Shown here one piece after another: positions 20,353 through 30,612 of a DNA stretch of 64,000 nucleotides. The DNA is from Ulva prolifera. Its lineage: Eukaryota; Chlorophyta; Ulvophyceae; Ulvales; Ulvaceae. The stretch's first letter is position 1, and each line of letters opens with the position of its first letter. The position numbers were made by a program, and so were the translations under genes. The stretch is taken from positions 3,395,354-3,459,353 of the forward strand of contig CM041198.1 in the NCBI GenBank assembly GCA_023078555.1. Reading direction: 5' to 3'. The notes beneath the pieces are model-generated. The model searched no databases. It was not told the origin of the DNA and was given only the letters and a program-made list of their open reading frames with translations.

Positions 20353-21600
20353 GCCTGACGATGCCACTGTCAGTGAGATCATCCAGCTTTTCCAACTAGT
20401 ATGCTCCGTCATTTTCTATTAACTTGCCCTGAACGTGACAGCTGTTTGCCCTAGCCCCCCACTGTTGCAATTGCTCCCCCAACCCATAACCTGTACCGCC
20501 GCTCCGCCCTGCCCCTTGTCCTCTATCGGTAGTTGATACGGCGTGACACGCTTCTCCAAGTGCAGGGACGCCAGACTACCTAGGGGCGGACTGTAAGGGA
20601 GTGCCCGGCGGTCGATGACGCACTACAGGGGGTATGTGGGCTTGCGGCAGGGTTCCGTGACTGGGTTCGGGGAGCGGTGTTGGAGCGGGGGGGGGGGGGG
20701 GGGGGGGGGATGGTTGGGACTGTGTGTGATTGCAATCTCGTTTCCCTGACGTGCGGTTGAGCCTTGATTTGTTGGGCGTATGGATGCAGTCATTCTGTGC
20801 TGTCGATGCTGGTTTCCCAGTGTCTGATGATGGTCCTTGGGGTATTAACGAAGGCCACCTGTTGGCATGCTGTACCTCAGTACATATGTGACAGATCGGC
20901 TGCGTGAGCCTGGGTATCAAATGTGGAGCTTTTCTTAGGCCTCTACAGATGTACTCAATAGACTGCGAACCCGCTACCCTTCGTCCTGCATATTATAGCT
21001 GATGCGTATCGTTTCTGTATTGTCGAGTGTACAAACTGTCCAAAATGTGACATGGTACAAGTAATCCTATCGCAAATATACAGGTTCAGCACTCAATGTA
21101 CAACTTCCGGTGTATCCGTTGTAACGGTAGGCAGTCAACCACCCTAGGTCGAGATTTGACATGTCTACCTCTACAGTAGCCCCTTCGCCAAAGGGACCCT
21201 GTGGCCACAGCCCCATGGTCTCCGCGTTCCTACGACCTACAGTAGCAGTGGCACATACAGGATCCCTGCCACCTGACTGGCGAGCACACCACTTGCTGCT
21301 TGGCTATGACTGTTATCGTACTGGCGATGATGTCCACGTCTACATGTCTCAGCGACGCAGTTGCAGGTTCTTGGCCATTAACTGGTTGTATTGCCTGCAC
21401 ATTGTTTTGACGTGCGGCTTTGCTTCCTCCATGAAGGCGTCAAAACTCGCTTGGAGATACCACAGCCTGCAGTCAGGTACTTCCTAGTGTGAGACATTTT
21501 TGATATTGCGGCGTTGCGGCGGGGTGGGGGGGGGGGGGGGGGGGGGGGGGGTGGTGCTCTCCCGAGGTTCTGAATACGTATGGGACTGCTACCCCTGTGG
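20353..21600. other. Noncoding stretch with two long G runs
   Basis: No gene supported. G runs of 23 (20687-20709) and 26 (21526-21551) flank a region that may include the 3' end of the CACTA transposon transcribed leftwards. No terminal inverted repeat could be assigned by eye. Confidence 0.4.
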
Positions 21601-21604
21601 AACC

Positions 21605-22110
21605 CTACTGCGCCGAGATGCATTGAGGGAAACAGGTAGCCCTGCTCATCACAGTTGGGTGTGGAGGTGCATACCTCAACTCTTCTTCGGACTTGCCTGA
21701 AAAGGGCGGAGACTGGAGGTGGCGGTCCCATCTCGCGTCGGCTAGAATGTTGGTGGCATCTTCGGCGCATAGGTGGCCCAGCACATCGCCACCTCTCCCA
21801 CCCCGGTGCCACTCTTGTATGAGTGCCCGGGTTAGGAGGATACGGTACAAAACCGCGTGTTGCACGCTGATGCGCTTTGTGCGAACAATGACCCTTCGAG
21901 TCACTTCCACGCCGTGCTGATCACTGCGCACCATTTTCCCCCCCTCCTGTCGCATCTCGCTCATGGCCTGGCATACCGCGTCGGCCATTAAAGCTGTGTA
22001 GACCCCGCAGTCGTGGCCGTTCGGTTGCTGCGGGACTCCGGCGACCTGTACTCCACAGTGGGGTCTGGTGGGGGACTGAGGTGACATCGGGTAACCGATG
22101 CAACGTACGG
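21605..22110 (-). CDS. Ulp1-like cysteine protease, C-terminal part
   Basis: Minus-strand frame with QQPNGHDCGVYTALMADAV, the Gln...Asp-Cys-Gly signature around the catalytic Cys of C48 (Ulp1/SENP) peptidases. A helical tail (RILLTRALIQEW) follows. Ulp1-like domains are common cargo of EnSpm/CACTA, MULE and KDZ-type transposons; their role in transposition is unclear. The His and Asp of the triad lie in the two upstream frames, so introns or frameshifts separate them. Confidence 0.75.
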
Positions 22111-22246
22111 TCCTGAACGATGGTACGGCCCAGTGGGGTGCTGTCAGGGGTGGGGCCGGGATGCGGATTGTTAACGGGGCTACAAGGTCATTTGATGCTT
22201 CATCCGACTCGCTGTACGCATATTTCAGGGACTGCTAGGCCTCGTT

Positions 22247-22624
22247 CTAAGCAGCGTGTCTAACAGTGAGATTCGAACCTTCGTCAACTTCAGCATTATC
22301 CTCGCCGTAGCTTTTGTCGGTCGGGTGACCAATCTCAGGTTGTGTCGCCGGCTCTGTCCTGCCGGCAGTGACTGGGGCTTTGGGGGGGGGGTTGGCATGA
22401 GCGGGGGCCCTGCCCTCCGCCTTGTCGAGAGCCCTGCACAGGGCCTCGCTTAGGGCGTCCTGCACCCGCTCAGCTGTGCCCGGCCCGGCTTCCGTAAAGC
22501 TGTCAAAAAATAACATACTCGGGGTCTTGTCTTGTAGCATGAGCCCTGCATCAAGCCGAAACAATGCGCGTTGACAGTCAGGGGCCTCCCCGCCGGGTGA
22601 GAGGACGATATCCCTACCTAACAC
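22247..22624 (-). CDS. Ulp1-like protease, middle part (catalytic Asp)
   Basis: Contains SMLFFDSFTEAG, matching the beta-strand plus Asp of C48 peptidases, followed by a Pro/Ala-rich linker (PPPKAPVTAGR). It overlaps the end of the upstream frame by 11 bases and precedes the Cys-bearing frame. All three lie on one strand in the order His, Asp, Cys, as expected for one protease. Confidence 0.65.
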   Translation of the reverse strand: MLGRDIVLSPGGEAPDCQRALFRLDAGLMLQDKTPSMLFFDSFTEAGPGTAERVQDALSEALCRALDKAEGRAPAHANPPPKAPVTAGRTEPATQPEIGHPTDKSYGEDNAEVDEGSNLTVRHAA

Positions 22625-25013
22625 TCTGCACAGGCATGGTCAGCTGAGGGAGCGTACATGGATGCCATACGACAGCCAGCGCCCAGTGGCCGTTCCGTGG
22701 GACTGGGACGAGGATACATTCGTGTTCGAATGCATGAGCTCCGTGCAGCCAGCTCCCCAAGGCGACGGTGCGGCTAGAAGTCCATTCTGCTCCCGAATCC
22801 CCAATGCACACCCTAGCCATGTTCTGGCTGGGCACGGCGATGACACCCCCACCTGCCAGCTGCACACATCTAGCGCACGCATAATCTACGTGGGGCGACT
22901 CCAGCCACTCCTCGGGCCAGCCTCTCCCGAGGGTTTCCAAGCTCACTACCACAAATACCCTAGCTTCCCCGAAGTGACCCAGCTGCACCGACACTCCCCC
23001 CGTCGGTGGAGATGGCTCGTCGTCTTCGCCGGAGGAAATCTCCGTCGCAGGTTCCCCCTCATGCAACTGTACGGCGCCAGCTCCTGGAGCACTGGGCGAC
23101 CACAGCTGCTTCAGTTTCGCCCGAGGCTTGGCTGGCAGGTTCGAAACCCACGCCGGAGGATCAGGCGAAGGCGGGGCCAGATGTGCGACGGACAACACCC
23201 CGCCACCTTCAGCCATGGTAGCAGCATCTCGGCCGGCCGCTCCCGGGTGGGGGGCAGGCAACCTCGGCCCCACCAGTCCGGGGGTAGCCCCGGACGGGTC
23301 GGCGTGTGGCTGCGCCGTGGGGTCTGCGCCGCCGGGGATGGGGGTGGCCGCGCTGTACCCGGCCGCATTGGGGGGAATGGGGCCAGGCCCGGCAGACGGG
23401 CCCGCGCCCGCTACCACCCTTCCACCAGGGTGGTGGGGGGCGTCGCTGGGACTGTCGTCCTCTCCTGCTGCTGGGAGAGGCTCTGTGTTGGACGCACCTG
23501 GCAGCACAGACTCCTTGGGCGCCGGCGGGGCGGCCTGTGATGGAGCGAGGCCCTCTATCGGTGGGGGCAGACATCCGGTGGTCCTGGAGGGTGGGGAGGC
23601 AGGGGCCTCTAGGGTGCCGGGCTGTACTTGCTCAGGCGGCTCTGCTGTCTGGGGCCCCCCATCGGCCCGGGGGTTCGCGTGCTCCCCCCCTTCGGCTGGC
23701 TGACTTCCCAAGGCCCGCTCTACTGCGGCAGCACCCCCTCGCCTGCCACGATGGCCCCCCCTTCGCAGCTGTGCTGGCTGTTGTAGGCTCTGCCCACGGC
23801 TAAGGGCATGCCGCCCCCGAACCGGCCTCCCCCCGTGCCGCCAGAGCCGCTGCCCACGCCCTCCCCTGGCCCCGCCCTCCGATGCACTGCCGACGCTGGA
23901 ATCAGCCTGCACCGAAGCACGGTCCTCCTCGGGTCCCGGGGATATGGCGTGCCTCGGAACTCCCACCGGACTCGAGCGAGTGGCGTCCCCCAGATCGATC
24001 TGCAATGCCATCAGCGGTGCCTGTAGCGGGGACTCCGTTACCGCAGCCGCTGGCCACTTCGGTACCGGATTCCGCGGAGCCGTGGACTCCCGCTCTACCC
24101 ATTCATTTATCCTCTCTGTCCCGCCTGTGAGCAGCACACGCTCGCGGGCGCCGCTGACATCCTCCGCCACTCCCACCGTGTCCAGGCACGATCTATACAA
24201 CACAACCTCAGGGGGCTCGCACGGGGCCTCGGTACGGACTGCGCGCTCGAACGCGAGTGCTCGAAGGTCATGCCACAAGGACACCATCTTCCATTCTACG
24301 TAGGAGTCGTTGTCCGTCGGGGTCACTGCGTCTGCCGCTTCTTTCATCGCCTGTATCGAATCAAGGTACGTCTCCAGCCCATCCCCTCCGGCAGCTACCA
24401 CACATCCCACCATGGTAATGTCTACTGCTGTAAGAACGTAGCCAAGACCCATGAGATCGACGGGGAATCCCGGGTCCCGGCCGCATAGCGATATCTCAGG
24501 GATGGGTTGCCCAGGCGTCCACTTCCCTCTCTCTGCGGCCTCCACGAATCGATAGAAAGATCTCTCATACGACTCATGACTGTTCAAGTTAGCTAGCAAT
24601 GTCCGTAAGGCCCCATCCGATATCATACTTGCACACGACAACAGTACTCTGATATTCACCGCGAATTGAAACCTCACTCCTTCGTCAATTTCAACATAGA
24701 CTGGCAAAGACGATTGCACAATCATCAGGTAGTATACTGTGCAATGGAGACGACATGCGCTAGCGATTGCGACCCCGGTGGTCGAAGAAGGCCACATGTG
24801 GCTACACGCGCACTGAGTACAGGGACTGGATGAGGCAGGTGACCACCGGTGTACATATGTTGACGCTGAACACGACCCGACTCGGTCCAACTTGGCCCCA
24901 AATGACCCGTCCCCCAGGGACAGAAGGGATAGCTTACATGACAGCAAGGGTCCTTCACACGGTGCGGCCTGATGCCTTGTTGGCAGTCGCCCAATACTGC
25001 ACACATTGTACAC
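22614..25013 (-). CDS. Transposon protein with Pro-rich linker and Ulp1 N-part
   Basis: 799-residue frame. The N-terminal third is a folded-looking region (LANLNSHESYERSFYRFVEA; ISLCGRDPGFPVDLMGLGYVL). A long low-complexity Gly/Pro/Ala region follows (residues about 330-620). The C-terminal section with GHWALAVVWHP carries the catalytic His of a Ulp1-like protease. The first 80 or so residues are probably intronic or an artefact. Several long plus-strand frames opposite the GC-rich linker are shadows. Confidence 0.6.
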   Translation of the reverse strand: MYNVCSIGRLPTRHQAAPCEGPLLSCKLSLLSLGDGSFGAKLDRVGSCSASTYVHRWSPASSSPCTQCACSHMWPSSTTGVAIASACRLHCTVYYLMIVQSSLPVYVEIDEGVRFQFAVNIRVLLSCASMISDGALRTLLANLNSHESYERSFYRFVEAAERGKWTPGQPIPEISLCGRDPGFPVDLMGLGYVLTAVDITMVGCVVAAGGDGLETYLDSIQAMKEAADAVTPTDNDSYVEWKMVSLWHDLRALAFERAVRTEAPCEPPEVVLYRSCLDTVGVAEDVSGARERVLLTGGTERINEWVERESTAPRNPVPKWPAAAVTESPLQAPLMALQIDLGDATRSSPVGVPRHAISPGPEEDRASVQADSSVGSASEGGARGGRGQRLWRHGGRPVRGRHALSRGQSLQQPAQLRRGGHRGRRGGAAAVERALGSQPAEGGEHANPRADGGPQTAEPPEQVQPGTLEAPASPPSRTTGCLPPPIEGLAPSQAAPPAPKESVLPGASNTEPLPAAGEDDSPSDAPHHPGGRVVAGAGPSAGPGPIPPNAAGYSAATPIPGGADPTAQPHADPSGATPGLVGPRLPAPHPGAAGRDAATMAEGGGVLSVAHLAPPSPDPPAWVSNLPAKPRAKLKQLWSPSAPGAGAVQLHEGEPATEISSGEDDEPSPPTGGVSVQLGHFGEARVFVVVSLETLGRGWPEEWLESPHVDYACARCVQLAGGGVIAVPSQNMARVCIGDSGAEWTSSRTVALGSWLHGAHAFEHECILVPVPRNGHWALAVVWHPCTLPQLTMPVQSVR

Positions 25014-26280
25014 TACTTCTGACGGGGACTAGTTGGCAGGGCACAGCATCCACGTCTATTACGTATCTGTCTTCATACGCCCTGGACCCAGGGTGTGCAC
25101 CCGCCACACAAAAAAACTCGGGGGGCCGCCCCAACATGGGGTCCGGCGCGCGGGCTCCGGGTGTGACTGGCTCCGTACTCCTATACAGGTCGGCAACCCC
25201 CACATACAGGGGGTCGGGCTTGTGCACACATGACACGCAGGTGACCCCGTCCCGGGGCTGCAACGTCGCCCGCATCAAGTACTGCAGCTCCCCTACGTAG
25301 TACGTCACTGTCCCTCCGCCCTCTCCCCGACCCCCCTCAATGAGGTAATTCACTAGGCACCACTTATTATCCTTCTTTCCTTGTGTCGACTGCTGTGCAC
25401 TGCTGAAGACGTCCCCCACGCGGGACTGTACCCGTTGGAATTTGCACAGGGTCATTGTGCCCTCCTTGCGACATTCATCTACAGAACCTGACACTGGCAA
25501 CCCAATAGCCCGGGTGACAGCCACCCGGCGGGCATGGCCCGCCCCCAGGCGACAGTGCGTAGGCCAGCCCTCTTCCTGGAGGGAGTCCTGGTGGAGGAGG
25601 AGGTACGGCAGCCCGGAAATGGCCCCTCCGTTGAAGTCCGGAGGGAGCACCTCGGCTGACTCCGACAGAGACAGCTCCCTGCCAGCACCATGCACCCGGC
25701 CGGTAACCCGGTCAATATCAAGTGATTGCTCGGGTGCTGACCTGCCTCTGCGCGTTCGCGCCCTCAGGCGTTTTTCGGTGGCAATGGCATCCGACAGAGT
25801 TGTCATGGCTGCATTCACTGTGCCAGCATCGTGCAATAACCGCATGCAAGTCCGACGAAGCAGTTCATCGTTCACATACACCTGTTCTGGACAACGAGTG
25901 GAACGGTACTTGATCAGCCTCTTCAGCAGCTGGACCATCCGCTCTATCCAGAATTCGAGACTGAAGAAGGCTGCACCGCAACACCTCACCTGATCTGGGA
26001 GGTGACAAGCCGCCAGATGCAGCTTGTAGGTACTGATAGCAGCTCCCTCGAATGTCTCCTCCGCGAGTTTGGCGTACTGCAGCAGCGTCCCCTGGGCCTG
26101 TGTGATCCGGGCTGGTGTGTGCTGCCCCGGTTCATATCTGAGAAAATACAGGGCCCCTGCTCGCAGGAGCCCCCACATCTGCTCAAACACTTTCCGAATT
26201 GGCAACTCGGACGGCTTCCACGGGAGATTGTGTAGGAGGTACAGGGAGAATGTCTCAGTAAAGGCCAGCCAGTCCTCCAT
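24955..26280 (-). CDS. CACTA transposase C-terminal region (DUF4218-like)
   Basis: The first 150 residues resemble the DUF4218 region that follows Transposase_21 (tnp2) in EnSpm/CACTA proteins: LPIRKVFEQMWGLLRAGALYFLRYE, KLHLAACHLPDQV and EFWIERMVQLLK. The rest holds segments typical of the following domain. It joins the tnp2 frames upstream on the same strand and the Ulp1-bearing frame downstream. Family assignment is from motif memory, not a search. Confidence 0.65.
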   Translation of the reverse strand: MEDWLAFTETFSLYLLHNLPWKPSELPIRKVFEQMWGLLRAGALYFLRYEPGQHTPARITQAQGTLLQYAKLAEETFEGAAISTYKLHLAACHLPDQVRCCGAAFFSLEFWIERMVQLLKRLIKYRSTRCPEQVYVNDELLRRTCMRLLHDAGTVNAAMTTLSDAIATEKRLRARTRRGRSAPEQSLDIDRVTGRVHGAGRELSLSESAEVLPPDFNGGAISGLPYLLLHQDSLQEEGWPTHCRLGAGHARRVAVTRAIGLPVSGSVDECRKEGTMTLCKFQRVQSRVGDVFSSAQQSTQGKKDNKWCLVNYLIEGGRGEGGGTVTYYVGELQYLMRATLQPRDGVTCVSCVHKPDPLYVGVADLYRSTEPVTPGARAPDPMLGRPPEFFCVAGAHPGSRAYEDRYVIDVDAVPCQLVPVRSSVQCVQYWATANKASGRTV

Positions 26281-26941
26281 GAGCCACCGACTGCGGTGCC
26301 TGCAGCAAACGATTCCGTTGAGCTACCCCTGCGGATGGGGTACCGCGGCGATGACCTGCTACAAGCGGGCCCCTCGTGGGCAGGGGGAGTATCAGCCCAT
26401 CCAAGGAACCGACAACTATGGTGACGCACTTGGTGATGTCAGTGTACACTTTCTTGAAAAGGGACGTCTGCATGATATGAGGAGCTCTGGCTGCGATCGC
26501 ATTGACCACATCAGCAGGCAACCGGTACAGGGCGCAGGGCCCCATCGGGGGGGCCTTCTTAGATTTCATCCTGCCTAGCGGAGGGAGCCACTGGTTCCAA
26601 AAGTCCATCAGAACACCAAGAAGGAAGACGTGCGCCACTCCAAGCCGGAAAAAATGACAGGGGCTGCACGCAACGCATGATGGGGTGCACAAAATTGACT
26701 CGAAGGCAAGGCAGGGAGCAGCATGCGGCAGAGGGTGCAGGGCGAACTTGAAGTAGGAGAGGATGCTGAACAGCGGGGACCCTTTCACACCCAATAGCTT
26801 GTACTCGTCCTTGGCGAGCTTAGCCCTTAACTCCGGCGTGTCTTTTTTGCAGAATCGATCCCAGGTCGGAGTGTGCACCTGAACGCCCACCCATGCATTG
26901 GGAATTCCTGCGGGGGTGCAATGGCACTCCTTCTGCGCCAC
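26255..26941 (-). CDS. CACTA tnp2 transposase, third segment
   Basis: Has the tnp2 signature of GVKGSPLFSILSYF and, after a gap, LGVAHVFLLGVLMDFW. This corresponds to the conserved G(V/I)-G...H-LLLGV-K-FW segment of Transposase_21. About 15 bases separate it from the middle segment, in another frame, so an intron or frameshift lies at the junction. Confidence 0.75.
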   Translation of the reverse strand: MAQKECHCTPAGIPNAWVGVQVHTPTWDRFCKKDTPELRAKLAKDEYKLLGVKGSPLFSILSYFKFALHPLPHAAPCLAFESILCTPSCVACSPCHFFRLGVAHVFLLGVLMDFWNQWLPPLGRMKSKKAPPMGPCALYRLPADVVNAIAARAPHIMQTSLFKKVYTDITKCVTIVVGSLDGLILPLPTRGPLVAGHRRGTPSAGVAQRNRLLQAPQSVAHGGLAGLY

Positions 26942-26957
26942 CTGCTAGTTGCATTGG

Positions 26958-27653
26958 TCAGACGGCTTTCAGGTCGTGTTGGCGACAGTACGCTAAACAT
27001 CGAGAAGGAGTGGCCACAAAGCGATCAATGCAGTAGTCCGGGAATGGGGAATAGGGGCCGAGCACACGAAGCTGCACCTGGGCGGTGATCTTGTCGCCCT
27101 TTCTGCCCCTGGCCATGATCTCCGCCGCCGAATACTTCAGTCGGTTGTCTGACATCCAAGAAATCGGTGGCACCGGCTGCGGTTCGGTCCACGCAGTCCG
27201 CGGGGGGATGCCCCCTGAGTCGGGTTGCACACTCCCGGCCACCATCCGCGGGGTTGCCGTCGATGCTGCAGCTTCCTCCTCTGGAGTGAGAGTCTTCCCC
27301 TTCAGAGGCCCGTTGACATAGCAAGGGGCGGGCTGCTGCAGAGGGCGATGGTGTCCCAGCCACCTGCACGCAGGTGAGGAGTGGTTGGAAGGTAACGTTT
27401 GGGCCAAGACAGGCAGGTGTAGGATGTGACTGGACGCTGACACTACGCACCTCACAGTGTTGGCGGAGAACACCCACACGCCGTTCTGTGCGCATCTGAA
27501 ACATGCCCTCTTGGCCGTATGACCGATGCTGTTAGTAAGCTTCTCCAGCCAGGGGATATCCCCCTCCACACAGCAGAGCACCGGCCAAACGGACAGTACC
27601 TCGCCCCCTGGCAGTGTGATTTTGAGTGCCTCACCCCCAGCTCCTGCATTCAA
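26958..27653 (-). CDS. CACTA tnp2 transposase, second segment
   Basis: Contains SVWPVLCCVEGDIPWLEKL then GHTAKRACFRCAQNG, the typical tnp2 'D-P...GH-A--GC-RC' zinc-binding-like segment. Later comes KYSAAEIMARGRKGDKITAQ. A Thr/Ala-rich insert between the two matches the composition of intron or linker sequence. Confidence 0.8.
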   Translation of the reverse strand: MNAGAGGEALKITLPGGEVLSVWPVLCCVEGDIPWLEKLTNSIGHTAKRACFRCAQNGVWVFSANTVRCVVSASSHILHLPVLAQTLPSNHSSPACRWLGHHRPLQQPAPCYVNGPLKGKTLTPEEEAAASTATPRMVAGSVQPDSGGIPPRTAWTEPQPVPPISWMSDNRLKYSAAEIMARGRKGDKITAQVQLRVLGPYSPFPDYCIDRFVATPSRCLAYCRQHDLKAV

Positions 27654-27657
27654 GCCC

Positions 27658-28701
27658 TCACCTGGTGCGAGGGCCAGACACTACGTGATCGGGAACTGTA
27701 CAAATCACGCGACAGTGACCAGGTAGGCAAGGTGAGTGCGCGCCCCGATCATTCTTCTTGAAGAACGCCATCACGGACTCCAGAATGCTGGCCATGCATG
27801 TCGGCTCGGATGGACCCTCCACCACACCAAGGGGAATCCAGGCCTCATTAGTACATGCGAGATGGGGCGGGAGATCAAGCAGGCGGATCCCCCAGATCGT
27901 GACGCCGTGCTGTTTGTTGACATACAGTTGTGCAGCATCCCCCCCTGCAAGTGAGTGGTGAGGCAACCAAGGGACACAATTCACTGCGTTTTCCAGTAAG
28001 CAGAGCGACAGATGGGGAGGGCTGAACACACCGAGACCGAAAAGCAGAACGACTTCCCCGGCAGCTGGGTTCGTAATCTTGTTCCCATATGCTTCGTCCA
28101 GGGCCTTTCCTGCAGGGGAGTTGATGAAGCTGGTCTTGTCCTCGATCGCTGCTGCCCTGGCTTCTTGGATGCTCATCAGCAGCCCCGGTTGCAGCAGGAG
28201 GTCCTTCAGTGACGCCTCTTCACCAAAGTAGAAGACAGAGCGGACTGGGACACCCTTTCCCGTGAGGTCGACGTCGAACCGTGGCTGTGTACATCCAGGT
28301 GTGCCACAGGTGTCCTCCAAGTGATGCTGATGGTCACTTGGATCAAGCTCAGGAAACAGTTCCCAGCACTGGGGACAAACGTGCCGCGTCACAGACGACA
28401 CATCCGGGACATCCAACACTGCCTTGACGAGGTGGAACGAGGGTGGGAAAAAGTTGCCATCAGGTAGCAGGAGGTAATGTATGAACCTGCACCACGTATC
28501 GACGACCACGTCTTGTATGCGAAAGAGGCTCTTCAACTGGGCAATCCACATGCACACCGTAAGTACGGTGAGGGCGCTCCCGGTGTATATGTGTTTCTTT
28601 CGTTGCTCATGCCACCAGGCTCCTGTGCCCTTCCGGGCCCCGGAGGTGGGGGGGGGGGCTGTCGACGTCATCGTCCTGCAAGAGGGAGACACATGCCACA
28701 T
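27658..28701 (-). CDS. CACTA tnp2 transposase, first segment
   Basis: Best-preserved part. GGDAAQLYVNKQHGVTIWGI is followed by LLDLPPHLACTNEAWIPLGVVEGP, the Transposase_21 core including the Asp of the D-G/D-A motif. N-terminal to it is a C-x2-C...C-x4-C zinc-like region (CPQCWELFPEL; CGTPGCTQ). Together with the next two frames it makes one EnSpm/CACTA transposase in the expected order, transcribed leftwards. Confidence 0.85.
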   Translation of the reverse strand: MWHVSPSCRTMTSTAPPPTSGARKGTGAWWHEQRKKHIYTGSALTVLTVCMWIAQLKSLFRIQDVVVDTWCRFIHYLLLPDGNFFPPSFHLVKAVLDVPDVSSVTRHVCPQCWELFPELDPSDHQHHLEDTCGTPGCTQPRFDVDLTGKGVPVRSVFYFGEEASLKDLLLQPGLLMSIQEARAAAIEDKTSFINSPAGKALDEAYGNKITNPAAGEVVLLFGLGVFSPPHLSLCLLENAVNCVPWLPHHSLAGGDAAQLYVNKQHGVTIWGIRLLDLPPHLACTNEAWIPLGVVEGPSEPTCMASILESVMAFFKKNDRGAHSPCLPGHCRVICTVPDHVVSGPRTR

Positions 28702-29077
28702 GGGAAATCACCACGCTAGGGGAGACACGACGTAACAGACCGATGTTGAAGTTGCCACACCTCGGACCTGTCCGTGCTGTATTCAGATTCGGACGAGGAG
28801 GGGATGGAGGAAGCGTCTGAGAAGCAAGAGTCCGAGTCTGAATCCCGGGCGGGGTACTCGGCCTCGTCAATGTCGGAGGGTGGGGGCAGCTGTAAAGTCA
28901 CGCGAATTAGTGCAGTAGCTGCAGATGCAGGTATGGGCAGCCGCACCGCTCGTCCTGGAACCACAGCGGGCCCACACATGGCCCACATCAGTCACTGGCA
29001 GACCAAACAACAGCAGGCAAGGCACGCGGGCATCGAGCAACAGCATGCATGGAGGGGTTCGCACAGCGAAGAGGTCG

Positions 29078-29680
29078 TCAGAGTTGGCGGGATGGTTGGG
29101 GTGGCAAGCCAGCGCAGGGGGGTATGGGCTGTGGCGAAGAGGGGCCGGCCCCATCGGGAACCCCGCTGACGTCAGCCCCAAGGGTAGCGGAGGAGAATGG
29201 CGTAGGTGGCCGCGAGGATGGACCTGCCCCATCGTGGCCACCAGCGGCTCCCGGGGCACGGGCCGCGGCGGCCTTCCTCAGGCGATTTTGGCAAGGCTCA
29301 TAGTGGTTTTGAGCGGTGGTATGTCTGACGAACTTCTCACCACAGGCTTGGCGCTGGAATTTAAGTGCATCCTTCCCCACACGCTCTGGACAGAGTAGAC
29401 GCTTACAGTTAACCTCTCCCATCAAGGCATCGACGTCATCCCTCGTCCTTCTGGATCCGGCCATCTTCTGCGGCCGGCATAAAAGGGTGGAAAGGCTACC
29501 TGAGTCTCTGGCACCTGCTGTGCGGACAACCGCATTCAGGTCGAAAGAGTACAGCGACACGTACACAGAACCACGGCGACGGGATGTGCGCCGGGATATC
29601 GAGGCAGACCGGTATTCGAAAGCAGACACCGCTACGACGCTTGACTGCCTTACCAGTGAAAGCGCGGCACAGCACAGCAT
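29078..29680 (-). CDS. Zinc-finger-like N-terminal ORF of the CACTA element
   Basis: Minus-strand frame with CGEKFVRHTTAQNHYEPC, a C...H...C pattern like the short zinc fingers preceding tnp2 in many CACTA proteins. A Pro/Ala-rich linker follows. It lies upstream of tnp2 on the same strand. The likely start is the internal Met beginning MAGSRRTRDDV (about 29463). The upstream 70 residues overlap the putative shared promoter with family X copy 2. Confidence 0.5.
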   Translation of the reverse strand: MLCCAALSLVRQSSVVAVSAFEYRSASISRRTSRRRGSVYVSLYSFDLNAVVRTAGARDSGSLSTLLCRPQKMAGSRRTRDDVDALMGEVNCKRLLCPERVGKDALKFQRQACGEKFVRHTTAQNHYEPCQNRLRKAAAARAPGAAGGHDGAGPSSRPPTPFSSATLGADVSGVPDGAGPSSPQPIPPCAGLPPQPSRQL

Positions 29681-29771
29681 GTCAGGACAAATATGTGTGA
29701 TACTGATTCACAATAACACCTACTGCCGTTGCGTATCTTACTGTCTAAACATCTACGTCGATTACCGCAGT

Positions 29772-30410
29772 ATGACCAACCTGCAGTTGAAATTTCTTCG
29801 CGCCTCGCCGGTTGTGATCGAGCAAGAAGTTGTAGATGATGTAGAGGTCGGAGGAGGGATGCTCGATGTGCTGGTGAGCAACGTATGGAGCAGAGGCGCC
29901 GGCGTCGACGGTTTAACTCTGGCGTCGACCGTTGACAAGGACAGCACCGTAGACATCGACAGTCAAGATAAACTGAAGACTTGCGTGTTGTACTTCTTCA
30001 AGAAAGGCACCATAGCCGGTGTGCTTGTGTCGCCCGTGCTCGTGAAGCCGCTGGGGAAAGGGAGAGGGGGCTTGGCAGCAGCGCCGACAGCGCAGGGCAC
30101 TGCCTGTTCCACCGCCACGGCTGCGTGCGGCGAGGATCAAGAGAAGTGGGAGCGGATGAAGGATGGGGTACTGATGTGGACGGCAGGGATGGAGAAAGTA
30201 GTCGCTGGCATGGCGGAGGCTGACACAGAAGGAAAGCTGGTGAATGCACGTGCATTCGTAGTACTCGTCAACGAGGAGGCCCCAGCAGACGAGAGGATGT
30301 TCCCAGGCAGCTTTCTAACGAAATTTTTCGCGGACGCGCTGAGGAATGCAGCAGCAGGGGTGCGACAGCCATGTCAGAATAACAACGTGCTTGGAACATG
30401 TCCACCCCGG
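29772..30410 (+). CDS. Family X protein copy 2, exon 1
   Basis: ATG at 29772 (MTNLQLKFLRA...). It aligns throughout with the exon at 5637-5030: GGGMLDVLVSNVWSRGAG, VDGLTLAST, LKTCVLYFFKKGTIAG, VLMWTAGMEK and AAAGVRQP. A GTGCTT donor follows the NNN codons at about 30388. Upstream in-frame sequence (29316-29771) overlaps antisense zinc-finger coding sequence and is not shared by copy 1, so it is excluded. Function unknown. Confidence 0.6.
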
Positions 30411-30513
30411 TCAGCCCTCCAGCACCTGTGGCTGCCGACCTATCATGTGAGCTCCTGACTCCGGTCCGTGATAATATATGCGTGCAGTAATTACTGACAG
30501 ATGTTGTGTACAG

Positions 30514-30612
30514 GACGGAAAAACTGGCGCAGCTTACGTCGCTGCGAGGAATATCAGCAGCGCTTTCTACAGTCAGATTGGCTGTCTGAGCAACAAGAAC
30601 AAACAGTGCGCT
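30514..30612 (+). CDS. Family X protein copy 2, exon 2
   Basis: Follows a TACTGAC branch-like word and a GTACAG acceptor. Encodes DGKTGAAYVAARNISSAFYS, matching GKEGTAYTAARNIAEAF in copy 1. Another possible exon (30620-30841, MLKFPACFDAAV...) has no clear partner in copy 1. Confidence 0.5.

Noticed and set aside
20576-20920. Pro-rich minus-strand frame
   Set aside because: Its proline tract is just the poly-G run read backwards, with no other support.
20353-21600. Possible CACTA terminus (CACTG near 20457, TAGTG near 21485)
   Set aside because: No inverted partner was found near the other end of the transposon and no TSD, so no boundary is claimed.
22662-23803. Long plus-strand frames opposite the CACTA protein
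   Set aside because: They are Gly/Pro/Arg-rich shadows of the minus-strand low-complexity linker, with no motif.
29316-29771. N-terminal extension of family X copy 2
   Set aside because: Not present in copy 1 and antisense to the CACTA zinc-finger ORF, so the internal ATG at 29772 is preferred.
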